Shown piece by piece: positions 12,023 through 32,845 of a stretch of DNA of 64,000 nucleotides. Every line of letters starts with the position of its first letter. Positions within the stretch are counted from its first letter, which is position 1. The translations under genes were made by a program, and so were the position numbers. The notes below the pieces were generated by a model. It worked only from the letters and a program-made list of their open reading frames with translations. It was not told the DNA's origin and made no database searches. The DNA comes from Piscicola geometra (taxonomy: Eukaryota; Annelida; Clitellata; Hirudinida; Piscicolidae), in NCBI GenBank assembly GCA_943735955.1, contig OX030957.1, positions 8,012,757 to 8,076,756 of the forward strand. Reading direction: 5' to 3'.

Positions 12023-13509
12023 TCAAATGGTGAGGAGGTGGATGTTCTGGCATTGGTTGATGGCTCTGAGGAGGGAGGGGTTCTCCTGCGCTGCTGCTAT
12101 GCGCTCTTTGTCCGCCAACTGCTTGTTGACTGGGGAATGTAGTGGTGGTGTGTGCTTGGTTGGTTGGTATGAAGTGGTAGTGGTTGTGGTAGAAAGAGAA
12201 ATAGAAACATTTAAAGCTAAAAAGGTTGTGTGAGGTAGTGGGCGTATAAAGTGGTGGTGGTGGTATGAGATGGAGGAAGAAATTGAATCAAAGATTTTAT
12301 AGATCATACACATACACACATAAACAATCTTCCGCATTTTAAAATCAAAACATTCTTTTTTAAACTTGGATTCAAAATCATCTTGAGAAGTAATAAACAA
12401 TTGAGATTCTACAGAGCTTTTATGCACTGACTTGCTTTGCACAGATCGTGTGTTCCTTCTTTGATTTTCACATCAATCTGCAAAATAAATGCCATTTAAT
12501 TAGTGATTTATAAGTTCATAGTATCTTAGATAAAGCATTGCAAAATTCAAGCAAAGAATGGAGTTTCTTACTGACGTAAAAATTATAAAAATTGAGTCAA
12601 ATTCAGAGTATAAACCTATTCAAGATTTCTTTCAAAAATACACCTCAATATAAATACTTATAGAGGCACATATCACAATGAAGCCATTTTAGCACACACA
12701 AATGGAGTGCACACTTCACACACTTCTACCTTGTAATACATACATTACTGTGCACACTTCACAGTATAATTTTTAGTGCACACAAAACAGCACGCACACT
12801 CACACCTTGTAGTGCACAGGCAGGCACCTGTTGAGGCGCACCTTGATGCACAGTCCAATCAGAGACGCCATACTGCACCGCGGCACCGTTGGCACAAACA
12901 GCACCTCTACTTGGTCCGTCTGCTCATCGATCTGAGGAAGCGTGAATGGTGATGAGATTGGAAAAAATATTCGGAATGAAAAAGAATTTTTGGTTTTTAT
13001 TTTATTTGGTACTTCAAATTTAAAAAGTTGTTTGCCTTGGCACTATATAAAATTTATAAAAACATCTAAAATAAAATAATGAATAGACAAAAAAATGATA
13101 AATGATTTGATAGAATTAGTGCTACAGTTATGAGACTTTCGTCGACCACTCCTAGTTCTTCCAGGGTGTTCGGGTGCTCTGGATCATTGATGTTGCGGAT
13201 GTGGTGTGCAGGAGTTACTGGAAACAACTTTTTCTTTTCTTTTATCATTAAACTATAATGAATAAATCATAAACAACTTTGAATCAATCAAATAAATTTA
13301 TATAGCGCTTTTTAACTTAAAAGCGCTCATTGGGATGAATATTAAGCAAACTACGCCCAAGACCAGCACAGTTCAAAGGATATGTCATAGATTTCTCTGG
13401 TGTCAATTTTATCTTCTTTTTCGTCGTCGAGTTCATCTTCAGTTATTAGCCTGTCATTCAACTTCTTATGAATTGAAGGGTTTGGATTTTCCAACTCGGT
13501 CGAAAGCAT
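12023..13509 (-). CDS. CIAO2B: CIAO2B/MIP18-type cytosolic iron-sulfur assembly protein
   Basis: Five exons on the minus strand, 13384-13509, 13126-13203, 12806-12931, 12432-12477 and 12023-12129, join to 160 aa, close to the usual ~160 aa. The N-terminus carries LENPNPSIH. The central part has REIYD then HIRNINDPEHPNTLEELGVV, and VPRCSMASLIGLCIKVRL, the hallmark motif of the MIP18/FAM96 family with its conserved cysteine. The end is INKQLADKERIAAAQENP. Family knowledge: with CIAO1 and MMS19 it targets Fe-S clusters to cytosolic and nuclear proteins. ADKER and the N-terminus favour CIAO2B over CIAO2A. The first intron has AT-AC ends, described separately. The start is the first ATG, 235 bp from the start of the divergent neighbour. 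Confidence 0.93.
13204..13383 (-). other. U12-type AT-AC intron of CIAO2B
   Basis: After the codon for the D in REIYD, the minus strand reads ATATCCTTT, a perfect minor-spliceosome 5' splice site. The intron ends in ...GCACAC, giving AC before the histidine codon of HIRNIND. A branch-like CCAGTAAC lies with its A about 11 bases from the AC end. No GT-AG pair in this interval restores the frame. The 180 bp intron also carries a LINE-tail repeat. Confidence 0.85.
13277..13345 (-). repeat. L2/CR1-type LINE or SINE 3' tail motif
   Basis: Reverse orientation copy of the tail signature: two AGCGC blocks separated by a short spacer, TATATAAATT, then a (TTGA)-type run (here CAATCAATCAAATAAATTTA on the plus strand). 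It lies entirely within the CIAO2B AT-AC intron. Similar tails are at 26345-26392 and 34261-34330. Confidence 0.6.
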
Positions 13510-13743
13510 TTTTGCATAATTTGTAGTGTAAGTTAACTTTTAGTTAAAGGTAATGCTCGGACGAACAAATTTAAACAAATTTGATTGTAAGTAAATTGGT
13601 TTAATGATAATTCAAAATTTCAGTTATTAAATATAAAAAATAAATTTTTATCAGAGTAATAATATTTTTCAAACAAGTCACGTCAAAATTCCAAGACAAA
13701 AGTGTCAAAATAAATCAAATCATTATAATTGTAAATAAAAAAA
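13510..13743. promoter_or_regulatory. shared divergent promoter region
   Basis: A 234 bp AT-rich gap between the start codons of CIAO2B (minus) and the small membrane protein (plus). Any promoter or 5' UTR of both genes must lie here or in the neighbouring coding region. No TATA box or other site is clear. Confidence 0.45.
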
Positions 13744-14354
13744 ATGTCAGCTTCTCCAGTTGAAAGTTGGACAAGTGGATTAGTGGATTTGGGAAGCAAG
13801 ATGTGGCTGTGTGCCTTGACCTCTGTCATGATCATCTATTTCTACTCCTACCTCAAACTAACGAGTATCATTGAAGAAGAAGGTAAAACGATGTATAAGA
13901 GAATAAGACATTTCCATAATAATATCAGGGGGAAATATTTTTTTTAATATATAAAAAGTGATTTTCATTATGCGAGAAATTTTCGATCATAACTTTATTA
14001 AATGATGTATTCTCACAAATTAAATAAATCACGACAAATAAAGAATTTCAGAGGAATTTGAAGAACGATAACTACCACCCCGACCAGCAATGGGACCAGA
14101 TTAGGAAGATGACGAAAGAGGTGAAGCAGTTGAAGCGAAAAAGAATTGGTCTTTTGACCGAAATGTTGTCGACTAAAAGGAAACTCAGTTTGAAAGATAG
14201 GAAAAGTCTCGATATTCTCACGAACAATCCCTTGAGGAGCATGAATCCAATCATGGACATGCCTACGATGACGCCTTTGGCTCCAGTTGTTCCCATGGTT
14301 CCAATTGCACCAATGCCTGTGTCACATGTCTCAATGCAGCCTCAACGCGCTTGA
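13744..14354 (+). CDS. small single-pass membrane protein with coiled coil, family unknown
   Basis: Two exons, 13744-13882 and probably 14044-14354, join to 149 aa. The N-terminus has one hydrophobic segment (MWLCALTSVMIIYFYSYLKL, about residues 20-39). Exon 2 encodes a charged stretch (DQIRKMTKEVKQLKRKR) typical of a coiled coil. The tail is proline/methionine-rich (MTPLAPVVPMVPIAPMP). The exon 2 acceptor is uncertain: only the AG at 14042-14043 keeps the frame, while the better looking TTTCAG at 14050 would not. I do not recognise the family. It is divergent from CIAO2B with a 234 bp gap. Confidence 0.6.
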
Positions 14355-14656
14355 CCTAGACTTCAATACACTCATCTACAATACGTATAAAAAAATACGT
14401 ATAAAACAAAATATTGAAGATAGTTCTAAATTATTAATTATTTTAATTATTTCTTTCTTTAAAGCAACTCATTAAAGTTAATTTTATTTCACATGAAGTT
14501 TTGTACAAATAAATATAACAAAACATTTCATTATATTCTTATTTAATAAATAATTAATTATTCAAAAATCATCAACTAAAAAATACTCTTTTGAATTATA
14601 AAATTTGAAACTGTTTCATTCTCTAGAAATGGAAATGCAAATAATGTTCACACAGT

Positions 14657-17212
14657 TCACCAGGGTCGCCACATAAACTTATCATGCATTTCTTCGTTTT
14701 CAGAGCCTTGATCGTTCCAAAGACTAACAAGACCGCTACCTGTCGAACAAACTGGAATTTCTTTCCCAGCCTCAGTTTTTATAACCCGTTGAGTTTCAAC
14801 TTTAACGGCAAGATCAGTTTTATTATTTTCATGTTCGTTCCTTGAATCATTTGAGAATGCTGATAGGTTCTCTTTGGTTTTTCTACTGCTATTTTCAAAT
14901 GACCTTCGGCCAAACTTTGAAAGCTTCACTCTTTTCATTAACCTTCCAGGGTTTTCAAGGTCAAGGTTGTTGTGAGGTCGCTTAACACTGTTATTAAACG
15001 CAGTGTTTTCCACATTTGTAGTTAAGTATTTTTTCGGAGTATTTAAACTATTACTGTGGTTCTCAATGTAAGCAAGTTGTTCGCTTGCTCTAGTTCTATT
15101 TCTGCTCTCTGTAGTGTTTGAGACATCTCGAAGGACATTCTGATGCCTTGAAACTGCGTTTCGAAGTTCACTTTGGTTTTTGGAAGAAGAACTATTTTGA
15201 AGTGCAAAGACCTCAGATGATTTACTGATGGGAGTTTGTTGTAGTGTGTTCTCTTCGTGCCTTGATGCATTGATTCTCTCGTTTAGTTTTTCAGTGATAC
15301 GTTCAACGATGGATGAGTCCAATTGAGGTAGGCGTGATAATATTAGTTTTGTTTCCTGCAAACAGGCCGAGTAACCACTGTAATAGTGTTGTAATTGTTG
15401 TTTTGTTAGTTGTATTTGTTGATGATGTTGTTGTGTTATTTGTATTTGTTGATGATGTTGTTGTGTTATTTGTATTTGTTGATGAGGTTGTTGTGTTAGT
15501 TGCAGTTTTTGGGGTTGTGGTGTTTGTAGTGGAATTTGTTGTGTTAGTAGTTGATTTTGTTGATGCAGGGATAGTTGTTGTGGCGCTTGGTGATGCAACA
15601 GTGCTTGAGAAGTGTTATCGCTTCTTTTCTTCTGCAGATGCCTGAGGTGCTTCACTGTGAGCTCCAAAATGTCTGCCTTCTCGAGCTTTGTTTGTGTCTG
15701 AAATGGAAATTATAAATATATTTTATGCATGAAATTTTTTTAAATATTAATTTTTTAATAATCTTATTTAGTTAAACCGTGAATAGTTATTTCAAATAAT
15801 AAACATTAAAATATTTCTAATTTCCCAAAGCACCTGAATATGTCTTAATACAATTAATGAAGGAAAAAAATCGCATCTAATAAAACTAATTTTGATTAAA
15901 ATGAATGTAAATGAGCCAAAACTGATAGACACACAGCCTTTCAAAACAACCAAATGTTTGCAATTAGATGAGTAAATTTGAAGGCAGCGTGAATGACACA
16001 AGATTAGATTGAGAGGCATCAAAGCATTTAACAAATCCCATTTCATAAACCATAATCTCTTGCTTTGTAAAAGTATCCTGGCTGGCTTAAGGCACACTCA
16101 AAGAGAGAATTTTAATTTTCTTAATTGAGTTTTTTATTTGAAGCCAACATAGATAGTTGGAATTACTAAAAAGAAAGTAAATGGGCTATTTGATTGCTCT
16201 TATCGTTTGAGAATGCCACATGGAGATAAAATAAAGGCAAAACGAATTCATCTTCTTGCTTGTGTTCAACTAACCATTGACAGCTGCATCCAAGCTAATT
16301 TTTTCGAATAACTTTTAAATCTATCATGAAAAACTCGAATATTTGAAACTAACCTAAACAACTTTGATGGTTTTTAAAACGATAAATTTGATTATCAATT
16401 TTCGATGCTCTGAAAAGTGCGTTGACTTCACTGATACCTCGAGGCATATTTTCTAGTGAGTGAATTATAACATTATCGCCATCAACTTTCGCTTTTATTC
16501 TAATATAAATTGATATTTCTGACACATTTTTTTAGGAAAGTCAAGGTCTTCTAAGGTTTTTTCTGAAAGCCACAAAATAGATCACTGTAAATAAAATTTA
16601 GCTTTCAACTTGCAAATTAAAAATAGAAGTTTTTGGAATTTACATGTAAGCTGCAAACAATTCAAAGCGGTGTTGATTACACTCATCCAAGAATAGATGG
16701 CGTTATCGACTGAGGGATCTCTTAGAAGCATTGGCAACGATTAGTTTTCTATTCAGGCGGTCAAAGACGTTTGCATGCAGTCAATTGCCGATGACTTTCG
16801 GTTCATTTGTATGTTAGAGCTGTCCAGATAACATCGGGTAATTTTGGCTTTAGATTTTAAAATAAATTTAAGAGGAAATTGGGATTTTAAAAATTAACAT
16901 TTTGCTTCTGTAACTTTCAAGACGCATATATAATATTTGCATATAAAAAAACTTTAAATTGAAATTACAGCTTCAAAATGATCACTTGCATTCCTCATCA
17001 ACACTCCATCACATTAAAACAGATCAACTCACATTCACGTAAATGTCGTCATCAGCATCTCTATCATCATTGCCATTGCTGTATGAAGTAGATGCTACTG
17101 TCGCTGGAAGAGGGGGCTTGGTGATGGAGTGTTGGATGAGAAGTTCTCTAATCTGTTCCAGGCACCGGTTGATTCGCTCCCTTCTCTTCTTCTCAACTAT
17201 GGGCTTGTTAAT
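14657..17212 (-). CDS. hairy/Hes-type bHLH-Orange transcriptional repressor (5' end missing)
   Basis: Two exons are found on the minus strand, 17033-17212 and 14657-15697. The first encodes the basic region and helix 1 (NKPIVEKKRRERINRCLEQI), including the proline typical of Hes proteins. The second opens with KLEKADILELTVKHLRHLQ, the second half of the bHLH. Then comes a Gln/His-rich linker with three tandem QQIQITQQH-type units, an Orange domain (YYSGYSACLQETKLILSRLP) and a Ser/Asn-rich region. It ends in WRPW, the Groucho-binding tetrapeptide. Family knowledge: DNA-binding repressors, often Notch targets. The loop between the helices is unusually long (about 36 residues), and the intron falls in it. 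The exon with the initiating Met was not identified; it lies upstream of 17212. Confidence 0.93.
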
Positions 17213-17887
17213 CTGATGGGGAGTTTTTTAAGTTTTTATGAAAGCTTTATAAAGTTGTTATCAAACTTTTATTAGGATATTCAAGTGTTATAACAGTTTG
17301 AGAATAGAGGTTACGTCATTGGTTGCGATGGCATTACTGCACCAAGTTGCATACCTTTCTTATTTCCGTACTGGAGAGTTTGTGGTCTGCCATTGTGAAT
17401 GTGTGAAGGAATGTCTTGTTACTTTTGTTGTTGTTGTTATTGTTGTGGTAGTTGGTTGTTGTGTAATAGGACGTGATGGGTTGTTTGATTATGTTTGTTG
17501 TTCTAATGATGATTATTTGGGTTACGTCTGTATGTGTGAGAGTGTGTGTTTGTATGCCTGTGTGTTTGTATGTCTGCGTCTTTGTATGTGTATATACGCG
17601 TGGGTGTATTTCAAAATATGTGCGTGTGAATTTGTGAGCATATGTTGCAGAACTGTTTCAGAAGGCGCTTGTATTTCTCCAACTGAAACATAAATTTATG
17701 AAATTACTGTCTATTTAAGGGTTGGTTTTATAATGATTAATTCTTTAATAAAAGATGAAGAATTTTAAAGTGAAAACTTTGAAAGAGTACATGTAAGAAT
17801 AAATTACTTAATCATGAAGATTAATTATAAAATCTCAAACCTCAAATTAGGGCCGTTTATTTAAAATACAAATATTCATAAACACAA

Positions 17888-17988
17888 TTCCCACTCATTC
17901 ACTGCAATATTCAAGTTTTATAATTGTAAAGCAACAGAGCGACAAAACCCTGATTTGATGCGAGCTAACGGAGCCTCGAGTATTTATA
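17888..17988 (-). promoter_or_regulatory. candidate hes core promoter (TATA box and CSL-like site)
   Basis: On the minus strand TATAAATA lies at 17981-17988. About 90 bases further downstream GTGGGAA (17888-17894) matches the core of the CSL/Su(H) site used by Notch signalling. The position, about 0.75 kb upstream of the bHLH exon, fits the hes gene. The CSL-like site would fall inside the transcript, which weakens it. No coding first exon was found beside it. Confidence 0.3.
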
Positions 17989-17999
17989 CTCTCGTCTCG

Positions 18000-28650
<10,651 letters not shown>

Positions 28651-29215
28651 CACAGCAGTGGTTGAAAAGTATATTTTATTAGCTTTAACATGACTTATAG
28701 AATTTTGCTAAATTTTGATAACCTGCTTAGAAATCATTTTAAACTTAAATTTAAAGTTTCTATTTTCAATAGAAAGTTTAAAAGTTAAACTAAGTTAATA
28801 TCAAACTAAAATCTTTTGAAAGAAGTGAATGATAATGAGAATGTTCACAAATAAAAAAGCAAAAATATTTAATATTATTTGATTAATTAATGAAATATAT
28901 TAAAGTTTATTAGTATTATAATGTAAATCTGTTTATCTTTGCAATAGGCGAAAATGAATGAGTTCTTGTATAATAATGAAAAAATGAAAAGAAAGTTGTA
29001 ACTTCTTCACTTAAAACAATTTTGCAATGACGTTTACTCATGGAAAGAAAGTTTTAATTTAATTAATTTAAAATTTTAGTTTAATATTCAAAGATTTGGG
29101 TTAAAATTTAAATCTGTAGCTTTAAAGTTTAAAGTTTTAACTAATAATTAGTTACTAATTAGAAACATTTTGAATGAAGGTCAATTAATATTTCAATAGT
29201 CTTGTAAAAATTTTG
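28651..29215. promoter_or_regulatory. divergent GATD3 / cyclin H upstream region
   Basis: A 565 bp AT-rich gap between the first recognised GATD3 exon (minus) and the cyclin H start (plus). It should hold the GATD3 transit-peptide exon and the promoters. I cannot identify specific sites. Confidence 0.35.
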
Positions 29216-30486
29216 ATGTATTCCACGAGCACTCAGTTGAAGAAATGGACCTTCTCCAGTTCTGAGGAGTTGGAAAGTATGCGTCTCGAAGCTAACCAAA
29301 AGTACGTCGAGAAGCTTAAGAAACATCCAAATATGGCGACCATTCGTCTGCTAAATGCGCAAGAGGAGGCAAGGATTCGCTTGTATTTCGAGTCGAAACT
29401 GAAGAGGCTATGTGCCCGCTTCCAACCACCACTGCCAAAAAACGTTTTTGTGAGCTTTGAAATTTAAATTCTTCAAAATTATAATATGTTCTAAATATTT
29501 AAAAGTTTTGAGATGAATATCAATTAAAATATAATAAAATGTCTTCTACTCAGGGCACAGCAATGACTTATTTGAAAAGAATCTACTTGAACACGTCAGT
29601 GATGGAGCCTCTGATTGAAGACATCATGTAGGTTTTGTGCTTTACATTGCATATCCTTGGTTTATGTTATCCATGCATAGTAATGATTCTTTCCCGATGC
29701 ACCTGTACCAGCCACACGTGCCTTTTCATGGCTTGCAAGGTAGAGGAGTTCAACTTGTCGATCCTCCACTTTGTTGCCAATCTTCCAGGAGACCGCGAGG
29801 AACACGTCAACAAGGTCTTTGTTCTGACTATTTTTGTTTGTCTTGTTAAGAAACTTTTCTCTTTAATGGACACTTTCAATAAATACTTTCAATAAATACT
29901 TTCAATAAATACTTTCGATAAATACTTTCGATAAATACTTTCGATAAATACTTTCGATAAATACTTTCAAAAAATACTTTCAAAAAATACTTTCGATAAA
30001 TACTTTTAATAAATACTTTTTCGCATCTGTGACAGACAGACAAGCACCCACCTGCCCATCCCAGGTTCTAAACAACGAGATGGTGGTGCTGGAAAAGCTC
30101 AAGTTCAACCTCAACGTGCACAACCCCTACAAGGCTGCCGATGGATTTCTCATCGACATCAAGGTGTGCACCAGCTCATGATCGTTCATCACACTCACAT
30201 CAAAACATTTATAATTTCCAACAATATTCAACGAACACTTTAACTCAATTTAGTTAAGTCTAACCACTTTAACTTTATCTTTTTTTAATATTATTTAATC
30301 ATTGAAAACATTATTTCAATTCTCAAATTTAGTTAAGAAGTTCATGTTTCTTTTTATTTACAAGGAGGTCATACAAGCAAGTAATTGTTTCTGATCTCAT
30401 TTGCTTGCAAATAAAGTATTGTGTTATAATCATCACCCTCAGGTTGTGGTTACAATACACACAAGCACACACACACACAAGCATAT

Positions 30487-30522
<36 letters not shown>

Positions 30523-31038
30523 ACAGACAAGGTGCTCAGACATAGGAGATGTGGCTCAGTTGCAGACGGACATCGACCTCTTCATCGAACGTGCCATGCT
30601 CACCGACGTGCCTCTCCTCTTCTCCCCCTCGCAGGCCTGTGCTTTGGAGATGCCTTCGTTCCGGAATACTTGGAATGATGGTCATTCATTTGGTCTATGG
30701 CTCCATGGATATGGGGGGGGGGGGGGTTATGATGATGATGATGGTAATAAGGTTGATCATCGTGGTTTGACGAGTAGCATTTTTCGTCGACAGATCGCTC
30801 TGGCAGCAGTGGTGTCGAGCGCCTCTAACCTGGGTCTCAACATCGCCATCGACAGGTGTGTGTGTGTGTTTGTGTGTGTGTGTGCGTGCGTGTGTGTATG
30901 TGTGTGTGTGTGTGTGTTTTTATGGGCGTGTGTGTGTATGCGTGTGTGTATGTGTGTGTGTGTGTGTGTGTGTTTATGGGCGTGTGTGTGTGTGTGTGTG
31001 CGTGCGTGCGTGCGTGTGTGTGTGTGTGTGCGTGCGTG

Positions 31039-31069
<31 letters not shown>

Positions 31070-31834
31070 GTGTGTTTGTTTGTTTGTTGCCATGATGACT
31101 GAGTCTTTTGAACGCAGTTACGTGGCTAACAAGCTCTTGTCGTCTGAGAGTTACGAACTGCAGCAGAAGATGGCTGCCCAGTTACAACGTGAGTTTTGGG
31201 AGAAAAGTGCTAATGATTATTCATGAAACTAATTTACATGAGCACATATACAAGATAAATAGTAATTAAAAAATAATGATATGCATGAGCAGGGGTGAAG
31301 CACCTGGTGCGAGGGGCGGTAGAGGTGACGTACGACGAGGTGGCGCAGGAGTGGATTCGAGTTACGTCCATCCACGCTGCCATGTACCTGCATTCATGAC
31401 TAATTCCTCAATTAAATCGCATTAAATGATTTGTTCGTTTGAAATAATAATGTTCAATTCTATGAAATATGCGAAAGAGGATGCTTAACGAGGCGCCATC
31501 CACAGGCACAAGGCTCCCAAGCACTCGTCTGGATACGGAGACGAGGAGGAGATGGAGAGCAAGAGACCAAGACTCGACCAGGTTTCGTTGAGTTTTGGGG
31601 TGGGTTGTATGCTTACAGGCGGTTTACTGCGTGACACCCTTTTATCTAACCTGACTCGGAGCGATTTTTGTTTGCTCGATGGAATAGTCACGTTGTAAAT
31701 GTGTTACATGGCAAACGGGTCAGAGCTTATATCCGTATTTTAGTTTAGAGCATCGGCGGTGATTATTTTACTAATGGAAACTTTCTTTCCAGGAGGAACT
31801 CAGCAACGACTACAACGAATTCGAATCTGACTAG
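29216..31834 (+). CDS. CCNH: cyclin H, CDK-activating kinase and TFIIH subunit
   Basis: Ten exons: 29216-29449, 29554-29627, 29712-29814, 30065-30163, 30527-30634, 30794-30855, 31118-31188, 31293-31365, 31506-31581 and 31793-31834. They close in frame to 313 aa, near the usual ~320. The N-terminus has [17 protein letters not shown]. The first cyclin box holds [17 protein letters not shown] and [10 protein letters not shown], the second [20 protein letters not shown] and [18 protein letters not shown]. The end is SKRPRLDQ then an acidic tail. Family knowledge: partners CDK7 and MAT1 in the nucleus, phosphorylating CDKs and RNA polymerase II. The exon 5 donor reads CAG-GCCTGT, an apparent GC-AG intron required by frame. 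The exon 5 acceptor and exon 6 donor are made of CA/GT repeats. The first ATG fits the family start. Confidence 0.93.
29879..30022 (+). repeat. 13 bp tandem repeat in cyclin H intron 3
   Basis: About eleven copies of a 13 bp unit (AATAAATACTTTC) with variants CGATAAATACTTT and CAAAAAATACTTT arranged in blocks, as expected from successive local duplications. Confidence 0.9.
30856..31082 (+). repeat. (GT)n-rich intron 6 of cyclin H
   Basis: The donor of exon 6 (GACAG, then GTGTGTGTGT) is the first unit of the microsatellite. The repeat contains two copies of a longer TATGGGCGTGTGTG unit. Confidence 0.9.
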
Positions 31835-32845
31835 CCATTCCGTCCTACATCAAATTGAAATCGACACTAACAAGACTTGCCATTTAATTGAAAGTAACAT
31901 TAGGAAATGTAAATACTTTGTTTAATCTGGTGTAATGCATTAGAAGGCCTCATCATTCCGTCAACTTTCGAAATTATTTTAACTTATTTGTAATGGTCGT
32001 TAAAATCATAATTAAGAATATTTTTTTATTTATCTTGATGATAGTAGCCAATGTGAATCGGCATTTGAAAGCATTAAGGATTCGTTTAAAAAGAAAAGCT
32101 TCTTACATATCACCCGACCTATAAATTAGAAAAGTTATCTCCATTTCTAGGACAATTATAATACTTTTAACTAATTTGAATTAATTCAAACGGAATTTTT
32201 CGTCTTGCTTTGCTTACTTATCGTTTATTAATCATACTTTTGAAGCCATTATGGAACGTTGTTCGTTTATTACCTCGAATTTACAGTTACTTCAAGTTTC
32301 TGTGGAAAGGAAATATTGCATAGAGTTCAATAGGTGTTTGCCATCAAGCGGAGTAGTGCTCAGAAGGAGTGCTGATTATGCTGGCGCCCATGCGAGCAAG
32401 CCTCTCGACCCTGGTTAGGACTTGCTAACAGACTTTGAGACTAGCAAGGAAGGGCGTGTCTAAGGAAGCTTGATCATTTGAATGGGGCTGGCATGGGGTC
32501 TTTCACGATTACAAATAGTTCCGATGTGGTATTTAAGCATGCTACTCGCAAGTTGAAGCAGTGAGCGAGGGGACAGCTATGCAATGGCGGCTTCTCAAAA
32601 GTTCAAGAAACGAAGAGCTTCACTCTTTAGATGCATTCCATGTGCTGAGCCAAGCATTGTAGTCCGGAATGAACTCAAATTACGATTACATGTTGACCTT
32701 CCGTAAAATTCGACTTATCTTTTTCAAATTCGGTTAATAAATTCCTAGAATAACAAGAGCATATTCAACGCTGGCGCAATGTCTGCGAAGCAAATGCACG
32801 CACGAGCACACAACGACGACGACGAGGAGGCAGCAGATGAGGCTT
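31835..32845. other. convergent intergenic region, no gene recognised
   Basis: Lies between the 3' ends of cyclin H (plus) and the secreted-protein gene (minus). It must hold both 3' UTRs. The part 32330-32650 is GC-richer and non-repetitive; I see no coding frame with known similarity. Confidence 0.4.

Noticed and set aside
17640..17700. Minus-strand ATG frame with QLEKYKRLLKQF as a first hes exon
   Set aside because: Its possible donor has the wrong phase for the bHLH exon at 17212.
29649..29660. ATATCCTTGG in cyclin H intron 2, resembling a third U12 donor
   Set aside because: Using it would place an in-frame TAG (in ATCATGTAG) in the exon; the GT donor 22 bases upstream gives the correct cyclin spacing.
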